Source: Apteryx mantelli (lineage: Eukaryota; Chordata; Aves; Apterygiformes; Apterygidae). From it: 64,000 nt of DNA. The translations under genes were made by a program, and so were the position numbers. The notes under the pieces were generated by a model, which made no database searches, had not been told where the DNA came from, and worked only from the letters and a program-made list of their open reading frames with translations. Below are positions 24,805-36,440 of this stretch, piece by piece (position 1 is the first letter of the stretch; each line of letters opens with the position of its first letter). The stretch covers positions 88,034,007-88,098,006 of the forward strand of contig NC_089978.1 in the NCBI RefSeq assembly GCF_036417845.1, written 5' to 3'.

Positions 24805-27800
24805 CTGCAAAGTATGAAAGAACGACTAGAGAAAGAAAGGAAAGAGAAACTTTTTGATTTTCTATGATATTTCCAGTGAATTTCAAAGGCACTGTTCAAC
24901 ATGCAGCTCTTTGCACTGACATTACAGACAGAGGTTAGGGATATTTTCCTCACGTAACTGCTCAGTTTCTGTATTGCATTATCCTTGTTGCTAGAGAGAA
25001 TTGTTTCAACACAGATGAAATTGGTGATCAACAACTCGATAAATCTTCATCAAAAAACAGGAACAAATTCTCGGTGACACCCACATTGGAATACCAACTG
25101 CCATAAGAATGAGAACAAAGACATCTTTCCCTCTCCATCCTTCATCATCCTGGGCACTCCTTTCTCTAAGTCAAAGTTATATTCAAAAGAAAACAGAGCT
25201 GGGGCATCCCAACAGTCATCCTGCCGTATAGCTTTGAAGTGGATGTGACCACTTGCATTCTCAAGGTTTGGTTTCTACTGATGGTCCTCAATGATCAATA
25301 ATAGGAAGGAAAAAAAACACCCTCTATTTGCTAATACAATCCATGACTACTGAACTGCAGTATTACATATTTTCTCACACATAGAGACTTAAAGCTTTTA
25401 TTGTGTCTCCTCTCTGTGTGAAGCAGACTATCACCAATTGCTTTTAACACTAGCTGAATTACAGAATCGTGATACTCACGCCCTCTCCCATTCCCCTCCC
25501 CCTAATATATTCTTTCATTATTCCTCAGCGTACAGAATGCAGATATGCCCTATAGCTACTTTCCGCTTTTGCACCTAGGGAAAACATCCGTTCTTTGGTC
25601 TAGGATTCTGTATTCTGTGATTTTAAAAACAATAATGAGAAGAACCATACAAAAATTCATCATTGTTTTTGATGAGTTTTCTCTATAACAGCAGTATCGG
25701 AGAAAACCAACAGATACCATCTCTGTTGCTGTTTTCTCTCCCCTGATCCCATCAGGGCAAACCTGCTTTCAGCACTTCAGTGACCTCTAACATTTCAGAC
25801 CTGAGAGTTCAGCTGTTCATTTCACACCAGCAATCTCTCCTTTTTCTCCTCCCAAAGAATGCCTCCTTTCCCTTCAAGTGGGGAAAAGTCAACACATTAT
25901 CTACAAGGTCAATGCTGATCTGCTATATGAATTCTGGCACACTGCTTGTAGAGTGATTACCAGTAGCATTCTCAGAAAACCCTCTAACATCTAGTGAACA
26001 ATCATTACAAAAGAAGCAATCTGAATGACATTAAAGATGAGCATAAATTGTAAGATTTGCATTAATTATATATATTGTGCTAGTAGCAGTTCAAATATCA
26101 AAATAAAGCTACTTATCAGAAAAAAAAAAAAAGCATTTTAATTACAACATACATTTCCTTACACCTGGGCAGAAAAAGATGCCTTTTCTAGTTGTTCTAT
26201 CCTAATTTTCTACATACAAATCTTTGATTAGCACAGAGACCAACAAGAATTTAACTGTTTTAAGAAACTGTATCAACTTAAGTATCCTCTTCTTTATCAC
26301 ACTTCCTGATCTAAAAGCAACAGTCAATAGTAAACAATCACAATAAAGGAAACACTGAGCAAAGAAGAACTACTTGAAAGGGGCAAACAGAAGACATACC
26401 AGCACATAGAAAAGGTTGTACAATTAAATTATTTCCATAATCTTTTATATATACATATATATTTCTTGATTTCAGACCCTCCCTTGAGCTATTAAGGCGG
26501 CAGTTCTTACAGTCTCTTACAACAAGAACATTATTATCTCTTGATTTCTAGGAAAAAAGTTGTGCCAGCTATTTTTGTATGAAATTTCCAATAGGTTACT
26601 TAAAATATTTTATCACAGTTTCTGAAAACTCCAGTTGAACTCAGACAGTGATGACATTCACAGACTGTATAAAGATTGTGCTACACCAAACAACTGGAAA
26701 TCTGTTTCTAAATAGCTCTAATGCAACTGCCTTATTGTCAGGGAGGAACTTACCAACAATATAAAAAAAAAAAATCAAAATAAGTAATAGCACACAGAAG
26801 AAAGAGAATAAACACTTTTCATAAGTTGGCAAAGATTTTTTACACAACACTTCCTACATAAAGTCAGTTTACAGCTGCTTAAAACCTTATTAAAAAAAAA
26901 CAAAAACCTCCAAGTGAAAATACTCCATGCTCATCATCTTCCTCACGGTCAAAGTTTCAGCTGAAATTGTTCAACTGTTTTCAAGGATAACATTAATGAA
27001 TTGCACAAGCCATTCCTATTTAAAAATTTCTTTGGAGCCTCTCAGCAAAGCAATTGTAAATCTCCACCACTTTGGAGAGGGAACTTAAAATTTGACAAAG
27101 AGCAATCCAGAGCCACAAACATACTTACTGTCTTCTATGTGAAATTTATAAAATTCTGCTAAGCTCAAGCCTCAAAAAATGTTTCGTTTCATGTAGGACT
27201 GTAGAGTTGTTAGAGCTGACCAGCTAAAATCCCCAGGCTCTCCATGGCGGTGCGCGTTCTCCAGCCCACACCACGGGCCAGCAGACCGTGGGAAGCAGCT
27301 CTGGGGTGCAGCTCTTGCCGGATGGAGGCCAGGGTGGGCCCCACTGGCAGGAAATGTGCTCACAGTGCTCCCTCTATCGATGCTGAGATAGGAGGGAGGG
27401 AGAGAGAGGAAGTGGCTTGTCTGAAATGAGGAGAGGGAAGTAAAGAGATGAGAAAAAGACAAAGAGGTGAGAGTCTATGAAGGAAGCAGGACAGAGAACA
27501 GGAAGGCAGGGGATAGAGGAGAATCTGGATAGGCACAAAAGGGAATTTGGAAAGGGGAAAAACAGGAAAAGGGGTTGCACCTAGTACAGCACAATCAGAC
27601 AGATCCCATTATTTCTATCCCATTACTTCTTGCTGTAATATTCCTTTGTTGTCTACAAACTAGCAATGGTATTTCATAGCAAAGCATTTTTCTCAATCAC
27701 TAATGTCAATCCACCCAGTCTGCCAGTAGTAATAGCGTAACTGTTTCAAAGAGCACAAGACTCTCTCTGGATTCAAAGTCCTAACTATGGTGATAATAGA

Positions 27801-27948
27801 TGGGGTCAATCTGATCTGATATAAAGAAAACCAACTTAGCTTCTCTTCCCCTATCCCAGTTGTAAATTTTTAACAGTGTCTTGGAAAATATTAAGAAAAG
27901 CAATTCTACCAAAAAAACCCAAAACATTAAAGCTACAAAGTGACTCAC

Positions 27949-28426
27949 TGACAAGTTTGGTGATGAAGGTGTTTATCTGTAACCTGCCATTTAGACAAGC
28001 ACTATGATAAAGGCTTCGGCCACTTAGCCTCTTAGCTGTATTATTATATAGGAGCCCGACCTCATTTAATGCATACAACTGACTGTGCTCTGAAGATAAG
28101 TAAGGACTGTCTAGTAGAAGAAAGGACCTTCCTTCATTTGCTGCAGAAATTGGAAGGTGTGTATCAACTGACACAAGAAGCCATGCAATGCCAGTGGTTT
28201 TGTGATGATGGCAGTTAAAACACAGCTTTCTAGAATCACACTCTATCCTTGCTCTTTCTAAATTTGATAAGAGGTGCTTTTCAAAACAGGTTTTCCATAA
28301 GCAGGTACCATATATTCTTCTTACTTTGTTTTCTGGACCTCCAATTACAGGACAGCAGTCTGGTATGTGAATCCCTTGCAAATGAGATAGAGGAGTTCTC
28401 CAGCCATACACATTCTTAGCAGCATT
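27949..28426 (-). CDS. Candidate exon of an unidentified gene (159 codons)
   Basis: The minus strand has a long pyrimidine tract ending in ccccccctaag, then 478 nt with one open frame, then the strong donor gtgagt (phase 0 in, phase 1 out). The predicted peptide starts NAAKNVYGWRTPLSHL and ends near LNGRLQINTFITKLV. It is rich in Cys and His in the middle (CLWKTCFEKH, CFNCHHHKT), which could suggest metal binding. One piece, SGRSLYHSACLNGRLQI, loosely resembles an ankyrin helix pair. No start codon is required inside the exon. It lies within SH3KBP1 intron 1 on the same strand, and its phase fits both the 36,783-37,082 segment before it and the 24,617-24,804 segment after it. I do not recognise the protein; a chance ORF or a decayed gene remains possible. 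Confidence 0.4.
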
Positions 28427-28742
28427 CTTAGGGGGGAAAAAAATACACCCACAAAACACTACCTCCTCTAGTCTCAGACATCATAAGTAGGGACCCAACA
28501 TTTCCCTCCACACTGTCAATCACCTTTAAGGTCTTTGCCTTACCCCCATTTCATGTTTAGAGAACTATCACCATTATTTCACTAAACTCTCCTGACAAGT
28601 CTGTTCTGAACAAATTAAATTACTTTAAGATACCCCAACTAGAATGTCACAGAAGAGTTTATAAAGCATCAATAAAATCTGTATTTCTTGTAAGGCTTGG
28701 GATAGGTGCTGTAAAAAAGCTTGGGACCCCACACCAAACTCA

Positions 28743-28745
<3 letters not shown>

Positions 28746-28798
<53 letters not shown>

Positions 28799-28860
28799 GA
28801 AAGTATATATAGTATATACTATATATTCTCTCATATATATATAGTGTATATATTTGTATG
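28746..28860. repeat. Compound microsatellite (GT)n-(GA)n-(AT)n
   Basis: A GT run of about 33 bp passes into GA/AGAG units and then an AT-rich near-palindromic tract (tatatatagtatatactata). Confidence 0.9.
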
Positions 28861-31096
28861 TACACACATATACACAGACACAGATTTGGACTTTGTAATA
28901 ATATGTAGCACCACACAGGAAAACATATACCCCATATTCAAACCGTTTAAGTGATTTAAAAATAAAAGATTGGAAATCTTAAGTGTACTACATATAAAAA
29001 ATTCACCTATAATTTTCTGCATCTAAAACATCTTTTGAAAATGCCAACAATGTTAAAAATGTTTTTAATAAAACTGTTTTCTTTTAGTATCTTGTAGAAA
29101 TATTTTACTTTCATACATCTTTACTTCCTCACATAATTTTTCCATTTGTTTTTAAACTACAAGAATCACTTAACCTTTAAGATAAGAACAGCAATGAAAA
29201 CATACCTGCCTTCCCACCACTCCTGTTCTGCAAAGGAAAGTCAGACTGAATTACAGAGAGTTAGGAAAGTCAGTATCAAAATGAGCTTTAAAGAAGCCAG
29301 ATGTATACAATCATGGCCAGTTGAGGGGAGGAATAAAGGGGTGGGGGGGAAGAGGTCTTTCACTACTAAGTTACAGTATTCAAAAAGCTTTCTAGAGCTG
29401 TAACAGTGGAAGTTACTTCACTGCACTTTTATCTCTTTCCTTAACCTTTGTACAGTGAAGCCAAAAAGAGGCCAATATTTGGGCTATAGATTAAGCAAAA
29501 AGCAGAAAGTCTTATTGCAGCACAACAAAAAGTTAGGGAGAAGACAAAAAAAACACGCACTGCGAGAGGGTAAGAAAACAAAGATTATGAAGAAAAAACG
29601 TGATTTCTTGTGACATGCCAAGCTTAAGACAGATTTTGCTCCATTCATCGGGTAAAAACTTCACCCCTCATTACAGTGCCATGTTTAAAGTCTTATCCAT
29701 TGCTACAGAAGACAAGTTCAGAGAGAGCAGCATTAACTAGGAAGTGAGTTTACCCTAACACAGTCTTCCAGAATGCACCCGATTAAACGTGGCGGTCTGG
29801 GATGCTGGCCTACTGTCAACCAGCATCTGAGTTCACTCAGATCACTGCAGCTGCATACGGCTGAGCGCATTTCAGCCTGAACTGGAGGACTAACTGAAGG
29901 TCAATGGAGAAAAGCTAGTGCTTAACCTTGTAACACACAGGTACCATAGTTATGCACAGCTCTGCTAGGACCCCACAAACTAATCTCTCAAAGAACAAAG
30001 GGGTGTTTTTTTCCCTGCTAGGTTCCTAACGCCACTGTATTACAACGGGTAAAAAAAATCGTGTAAAATGTCTGTCCACATAATCCAGTATATTTAGTCG
30101 TTTTAGCGATACTGCTCTCAGGTTACCCCAACAGCAATTCCGCTACCGTGAGCAAAAGGGGTAACCAGGTGCCTAAGGGCAGCCAAACGCCGGTATTGCG
30201 GCGCGCCGCTCGCCGCTTCGCTCAGGCAGGCAGCCCCCGGCGGAGGCCGCTCGGCGGGTACTCCCGGGCCGCCTACCAACACGGGGCGGCTTCTTTTGTT
30301 CCCTCGATTCCGTCATTTTCTGCCGGACACGGCGCTGGGCAGAGGGAGCAGCGGCGATGTCCAGGGGCGCATCGCTCAGCCAGCCTGCGCCTGGCACCGC
30401 TGCTGCCGCCGCCGCCTCGGCTCCTCACCCCGTATAATGGGACAATTCATCCTCCCGCTGCCCACGCTGGCCCGGAGCCGCCTCCTCCCTCGCCGCACAG
30501 GTAGCGGACGCTGCCCGCCCCGGGCCGGGCAGGCAGGGGCAGCCCCGTCGCGAAGTCCGCGGGAGCCACCTCACGGGCGGGCGGCGGCTGCCCAGCGCAA
30601 CGGTTCCAACGGCCACCGGCGCCGCCCCCTGGCGGCGGGGCACTGCGGCGCCCGCAGCCTCGCGCGGGGCCCTTCAATCCTCCCGCCGCAGCAGCGCAAC
30701 GCGCGCTGCCCCGGGGCGCCGGTCCCCCCTCTGCTCGGCCCGGCCCGGCCCGGCGCGGTCTCACCGCACCCCAGGCTCCCCGCGGCGGACCTGCCTGACG
30801 GAGAGGCCACCCGGCCGGTTCAACGGAGGGCTTGAAAGCGCCTCAGCCCCGCTCGGGATCCCGAGGGGCGCCCGGCCCTCGCCCCGCCGCGGCAAACCCC
30901 GACCTCGCCGCCTATCACACGAAAGCCATTATCAGACGGGCCGGGGGAGGGGAAGGGAAGGGGGGAGAAGTGAAAAGGCAGGAGGCGGATGAGGTGGCGG
31001 GCAGCTCCCTCCCCGCCGCCCCCGGCCCTCCAGCGGGGCGGGGGCCGCAGCCGCCCCCCCGGCGCCGCCAACTCGCAGCCAACAGTTCAAACTTAC

Positions 31097-31100
31097 CCAT
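31097..31100 (-). CDS. SH3KBP1: SH3KBP1 coding exon 1 (ATG plus one base)
   Basis: Read on the minus strand, the sequence is ATAAATGG followed directly by gtaagt, a full consensus donor (31,091-31,096). The coding part is therefore only the start codon (31,098-31,100) and the first base of codon 2. Exon 2 opens with TG, giving GTG (Val-2) and then the conserved SH3A start, so the phases match exactly. The +4 base is G but -3 is T, so the start context is only moderate. I see no other ATG on this strand between 31,101 and about 31,330, so the 5' leader has no upstream start. The exon lies in a CpG island, as expected for a broadly expressed gene. Confidence 0.88.
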
Positions 31101-31356
31101 TTATGTCGAGCTGGGCTTCGCCCGGCGGCGGAAACAGGCTGAAAGTTTGCGGCAGCTGGCCGCGGCGAAGGGGGCGAGAGGCAGCCTGAGCCGCCGCCGC
31201 CGCCGCCGCGGCTAAGAGCAGAGGCTGCCGATGGGGATGGTCCCCCTCCCTGCTCCCCTGCTGCTGCTGCCTCCTCCTGCGGCTGCCGCTCTCAATACCC
31301 GCAGCAGCCCGGCTGTATCTTGCTTCCTGCTAGAAACACTTCAGCTTCCCTCAGCG

Positions 31357-31364
31357 TATATATT
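31357..31364 (-). promoter_or_regulatory. TATA-like box inside the CpG island
   Basis: The minus strand reads AATATATA within an AT-rich pocket (31,355-31,378), next to an A8/G-run, flanked on both sides by CpG-dense DNA. A start site 25-30 bases downstream would fall near 31,330 and give a leader of about 230 nt ahead of the SH3KBP1 ATG. The position is inferred from spacing only; CpG-island promoters often use dispersed starts without a TATA box. Confidence 0.35.
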
Positions 31365-33239
31365 TAATTTAAAAAAAAGGGGGGGGGGGAAGGAAAGAAA
31401 TCAGGCGAGAGAAAGGGCTCAGCCTTCTGCTTCTGCCAGCCACCTGGGTTCCCGCTGCCGGGCAGGGAGGAAGGGCGGCCGAGGCCGGGTGCGGAGCGGC
31501 GGAGATGGGCGCCGTGCCCCGCGGGCCGCTGCGCGCCGCAGGGCGAGGGTGCGAGCAGCGCCTGGCTCTCCCCGCCCCGGGCGGCGGCGGCGGCGGCTGC
31601 TGCTGCTGCTACTGCTGCCGCCGGAGCGAGCGGCGCAGCGCAGCGCGGCTCGGCGCTGCGGGAAGTGTCGCGAGACTGCGCCAGAGCCGCGGCGCCGCCT
31701 CGGGCCGCCGGGAGCAGCGGCGGCGGCGGGAGGGCGGGGAGGAAGGAAGCGGCGCGGCGGCCCCCCGCCGCGGCAGGAGCGGGGAGCGGCGGCGCCTGTC
31801 CCGCGCCCCGCGGGGGGACGAGGGCGCCTTCTTCCCTCCCTCCTTGGGAAGGGCCGCCGAGGTCGGGGGCAGCGGGGGAGACGGGAGGGCTGCCTCGGGC
31901 CCGGGCGCCGCCGCCTACTGCCCGCGGCGGGGGAAGGCGGCCCCAGCCGGTTGCTGCGGCACTGCCAACGGCTGCGGCCCGGGGCAGCGCAGGGAGCCGT
32001 TACCTGCCGGCAGCCCCGCCCCGCCCCCACCCGCTCCAGCGGCCGAGTGGCGCCACAGGTGCCGCTTCCCCGCCGCCGCCCGGGGCGGCCCCGCGGCAGC
32101 CCGACGGCGGAGGAAGAAGAGGAAGGAGAATATAAGGTTAGAAAAGGGGTGGGCTTTTGTATTTTTTTTCTTTTAAGCAAGGAAAAAAAAGTCACGCATT
32201 GTTCTTCTCAGCTATGAGACACATTGAAACGCCTGTTACAATAAAGCGGAATGCATTGGAGGGCTGTTACTGCGTATCAGTAACATTTCTGGACTGAAAG
32301 GCACCTCATTAGGCCTTGCAGCTTTCTTCCCCGGTGAGCAGTTCTTTAGCACCAAGATCTTTTGGGGGGGGGGGGGGCGGAATGACAGGAGCAGCAGAGG
32401 GAAATTTAAAAAAATACAATCAACTCTAAAACGATAACATGTAGGTAAAGTATCTTTTACAGCACAAGCTGCTTTAACATTAGTGAAAGGTTAAGCAAAA
32501 GACCCTGTTCTAACCCTAGTTGGCTAATTTGGATATGAAGACAGCATTAAGTGGTAAGATTTTTCACATCCTGCTTCCTCCCCCCAAAGTACAAGAGAGC
32601 TCATTTTGACAAAGCTTGTTAGAGGTCAGGAATTATCTGTAAGAGTGGAAACCTTTTCAAGTGGCATCTGGATACCTGACTATGAATTTTTTTTTTTTTT
32701 AATTGTAACAGTAGTGGAGAATTGTTTGAGAGAGACTTGACTGATTTTCAAATCACCTGACCCTCTGTTTCAGATTTAAGCATCCTGAGATGCAGTCAAT
32801 CTAAATATATAAGCTATGTTGTAAATTATCTTCAGAGCTACCCTTTAAATTCTCTTCTTCCCTTTGTTTTTTGTTTGTTTTTTTTTTTAACCACTCCATA
32901 TGTAGGGCTATAATTGACTTTAAAACATGCAACCACTTCATTATCTGGAAGAAAAAACCCTCAGTGTTGAAATAATGTAAATGTAAGTAACTAATGAATG
33001 GCTGCCTGAAGTAGACTGATGAAGTCCAGCAGGGCCAACTAATAGTGCCCCACATAGAGCTGGTGAGAGTGGTAGCTGTGATATTCCAGCTAGAGTTATG
33101 TCTCACAGTAGCTGATAACAAACCATTTCTATGTTCCACAAAGCAGTAGGTGAGTTTAAAAGAAAGAATAAACCTTAACCTCATGTTCATAAGTAGACAA
33201 GTTTTGGTCGGGGGTAGTGTATAGGAATTAGGATCTGTG

Positions 33240-33285
33240 CTAGGCTTGGGGTAGATGATCTTTTAATGTCCTTTCAAGAACTTTC
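33240..33285 (+). mobile_element. Degraded CR1 3' end
   Basis: The string ggggtagatgatctttta then gtcctttcaag resembles the conserved CR1 3' untranslated end (GGACTAGATGATCT...GGTCCCTTCCAAC). The body upstream is too diverged to delimit. Confidence 0.5.
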
Positions 33286-35706
33286 CATCTCAGATGTTGT
33301 AGATTTTTTTTTTCCCCCCCTTTTTTTTTTCTTCCCCTTTTAGGGATCCTGGAGACAGGACAGTTTAGAGTTTTATTATTGCCCTTAACAAGTCTTTCAA
33401 CATGTATTTTACCACTGCTGAGGTCTTCAGTAATCAGAAATTGTTATTTTCTAACAAATATTGAATTTTTCCACAGGAAATGAATGTGTAAGTTCAGCTT
33501 GGTTTTAAATGAACAAACTATAAGTGCCTCAAGTCAAGAATTAGGGCTTTTGTCTGTAAATATTTTTATTAATATCAAATAGGGATTTCCCCCCCTTTTT
33601 TTTTGAGGAGACTTCAGCTACAGCCATGAAAACTTGTTTTCAATTTACTGATTTGTCTGCTGTAGCAACAATAGAACATCAGGACTGATTCATATGCTCC
33701 AGTGGTTAGGTTTTTTTAAAAGATTAGAATTAGAAAAGGCAAAATACTTTGATACAAGAACACATTCAGATAAGTTTCATTCAAGTTTGTTAGACATATC
33801 TATAAAAGGAAGATAAATTCAACCATCACAAGGAACATAACAGAAATACAGGTTGGATGTAGACAGCCTCCAATTTAGGGTTTCACTGAAAAGTAAAAGA
33901 CAAACCAACTCCATGTTGTTTTCAGGAGCACTAGGGCACTAAATTGCAGTCTGAGAGTTCCATAGAGAGGGCAGAGGAGGGAAGAAGAGATTCAAAAAAA
34001 AATTAATCTTCGTACACACGCAGAGTATCTTGTAGCCAGCCACATTCAGTGATTCATATACACCTTGACAGAACAACGCTGCTTGCCATTATCCGCAACT
34101 ACTCAGTATGGAAGGACCTGCAGCCTACATAACCTGAAAACTTTACAGCATTAATTCTGGAAAATTAGCAGAATGAGTAGAAGTAGCTTTTATTTGACAG
34201 TTTCACCTAGTACTTCTTATAATGCTTACATCAATCACAACCAAATAACATGCCAAACTAAGTAGAATTAATGCAACCAGGTTTGAAGACAGTTCTATTG
34301 TTATCATGCTAATTTTGTATGAAGTTTGGCTTCCCAATGCTTTAGCTGTGTAGTTTAAGGTGGAATAATTGGTATAACTGAATAATTAAGCTTGGTACAT
34401 TCCAATAGCACTGCTTCTACAAGAAGAGTTCAGGGCCAGTAGTAGCAAGGAGGAATAACAAACTTGGCTAACTTAAATGTAATCAGTTTTCTAACTACAT
34501 TGTCTTTCTCCTATACATTGTAAGATGCAATGGCTATCTCAACCAGATTGCCAGGGCCAAAATATATATTATACATATATATGTTTTTGTATGTGTATAC
34601 ACATGCCTCCTTCTGCTGTAGAACCATATGGCAATTTAAGTTCAGCTTTGAGGAAGCTATCACTGAAAATCAATGTAGGGTAAATATATGAAAACTAACT
34701 TGTTGGCTTTCCCACAAGTAAAGCAGTAACATAAAGGCTGTCCTGAAAAATTAAAAAACTCATTATAAACTATGATTTTTTTTTTCCTGCTGTCATAGTA
34801 TCTTTAAGTCCTAGCCTCCTGTTGTTTCCAGGCTAAAAGAATGTGTAGCACTAACCTTGTGTTCCTATAAAGCCTACGCCAATATGGGCATCCTTCAGTT
34901 GGAACTTCAAAGCAACTCTGCAACATATGTGAATCATTTTGGTACCTCACCCTTGTGATAAAAAGGAGTTGAATGGATACACTGCTGAGATTGTGAGGGC
35001 AGTCAAAAAAAGAATCATTCCACATTAAGGAACTGCTCAGAGAAGCTAAACAGGTGTTTTAAGTGATATTGATGAAAATTAGCAACTTTTATCTTAATTG
35101 ATATGCACACACTTCAGAACACAATCAGCACTTTTAAAGACTATATTCTACTGGTTGGGAAGCATTATTATTATATCCTCAAGCATTATGTAAATTTTTT
35201 TCCTAAGAGACAAAAGAAACAATTCCTTCCCTTGCAAGGCGCTCTACACAACAGAATATTTACCACAGATGGAGTTTTGCCTTACTAATCTGTTTCTTCA
35301 AGGAGAGTAACCACATTAGAATAGGGGAGTTATGAAAGAACCAAGTGATTCATGTACATTGAAGACCAGTACTGACTTGGACTCTTGCAAGTTTAAGTGA
35401 ATAATATACTAGAGTTAATTTTTAATTAAACATGCCAAGTAAGTTCTAGCTTCAGCTCATTCCCATTCCACTCAGTTTTTAATACTAAGATTCCCTAACA
35501 AACATGGTTATTTTTACCTAGCATAGATGATACTGTATTCACTAACACAATTCTTAAAAATGCATACCAGTTTATTGAATATGTAAAGACAGCCAAATAA
35601 GTGCGCATCTGTCCCCATACTATTTCCTGGGAAGAATCAGCTTGACAGACGCTGAGAGTTTTGAATGCCATGGATGAGATGGGAATATCTGCCTTCAGAG
35701 GTGTGG

Positions 35707-35728
35707 TTTTTTTTTTTTTTTTTTTTTT
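35707..35728. repeat. T22 homopolymer (A22 on the minus strand)
   Basis: An uninterrupted T run. It could be the poly(A) tail of an old minus-strand retroinsert lying at higher coordinates, but no body was recognised. Confidence 0.8.
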
Positions 35729-36440
35729 AAACAGCATCTATTTTGTGCTAGTATCTGAAGCGATTCATATTTTAAGTCTTTGAAAAGGGAGTCTTTTAGC
35801 TAAAAAGATGCCTCTAGAAAGCAGAAAGCTTTTAACTCAAAAAGAAGCAATAAATGGAGTTCTAGAAACAAGGTGTATATATGAACATTTCAATGGCTAC
35901 ACAGAATGAGCAAAATATTCTGAACCCCCAAATTAATAACAAGGTACTGAACCAATCACTGAAGGTATTTAAAAATATAGATAAAAAAATGCTAAAACAT
36001 TTATTGTCTGTAGAAAGAAGATTTACATCAATTTTATAGAAACTATGTTAAACATACATATAAGCATACCTAAATCTTAATATATACTTAGGAACATGAG
36101 ACTTTTAGATACGGAATAACATTTTAAAAAGCATTTTTGAGGAATCAGAAGGCTACAGACTTAAAATCCTCTTGCATTTCAACTCCATCTTCCATAGTTT
36201 AAACGCATTTTTTCTTATCCACACAGAGGGAAAAAAAAAAAAAATCACATTAAAGGCTTCTGATCGTAGTGTGTCCATGTGTACATAAACACACTTAGAT
36301 GGTCCTTATGGTGGGGGAAACTAGTATAAAGTAAGCTCAACTTTAATGTACTGTTTAGAAATGGACATTAGGCCACATACCCATTCAACTGGGGGAAAAA
36401 AGCCCTGCTATTCTTAAAAGCAAAACAATTAAGCTTTTTT

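Larger units (their letters stand above)
9354..31096 (-). other. SH3KBP1: SH3KBP1 intron 1
   Basis: This intron of about 21.7 kb separates the 4-nt coding exon 1 from the SH3A exon. A long first intron is typical of this gene. It holds a CR1 fragment (about 11,030-11,340), a CpG-dense pocket (10,640-10,735), several microsatellites, and exon-like open segments on the same strand (24,617-24,804 and 27,949-28,426) that SH3KBP1 does not explain. The remaining sequence shows no gene that I can support. Confidence 0.8.
1..31330 (-). other. SH3KBP1: SH3KBP1 gene, 5' part (exons 1-2 and introns), truncated by the left window edge
   Basis: SH3KBP1 (CIN85/Ruk) is a cytoplasmic adaptor with three N-terminal SH3 domains, a proline-rich region and a C-terminal coiled coil. 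It couples CBL-type ubiquitin ligases and endophilins to down-regulation of receptor tyrosine kinases. Only the 5' end is visible here: a CpG-island first exon whose coding part is ATG+G (31,097-31,100), an intron of about 21.7 kb, and exon 2 (9,196-9,353) with most of SH3 domain A. Exon 3, which should begin with the short basic linker after this domain, was not found before position 1. The paralogue CD2AP differs in the n-Src loop, and the exon-2 sequence clearly follows the SH3KBP1 pattern. The upper boundary of about 31,330 is an estimated start site. Confidence 0.93.
30150..32130 (-). promoter_or_regulatory. SH3KBP1: CpG island promoter of SH3KBP1
   Basis: This is the only long GC- and CpG-dense block in an otherwise AT-rich window. 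It surrounds the SH3KBP1 start codon at 31,100, leaving about 1 kb of island on each side. It contains GGC/GCC and CTG triplet runs (near 31,190-31,213 and 31,577-31,618), many GGGCGG/CCGCCC-like boxes and several G-runs. The long open frames in it on both strands are low-complexity Arg/Pro/Gly/Ala strings typical of GC-rich DNA without stops, not proteins. Divergent plus-strand non-coding transcription is common at such islands, but nothing in the sequence proves it here. Confidence 0.85.

Noticed and set aside
31231..32217. 328-codon plus-strand ORF in the CpG island
   Set aside because: Arg/Pro/Ala/Gly low-complexity translation explained by GC-rich DNA lacking stop codons; no domain, and the opposite strand is equally open (31,419-32,195).
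32801..33190. 129-codon minus-strand ORF
   Set aside because: Ends in poly-Lys from a T-run, no splice sites at sensible places, next to a CR1 tail; probably chance or repeat-derived.
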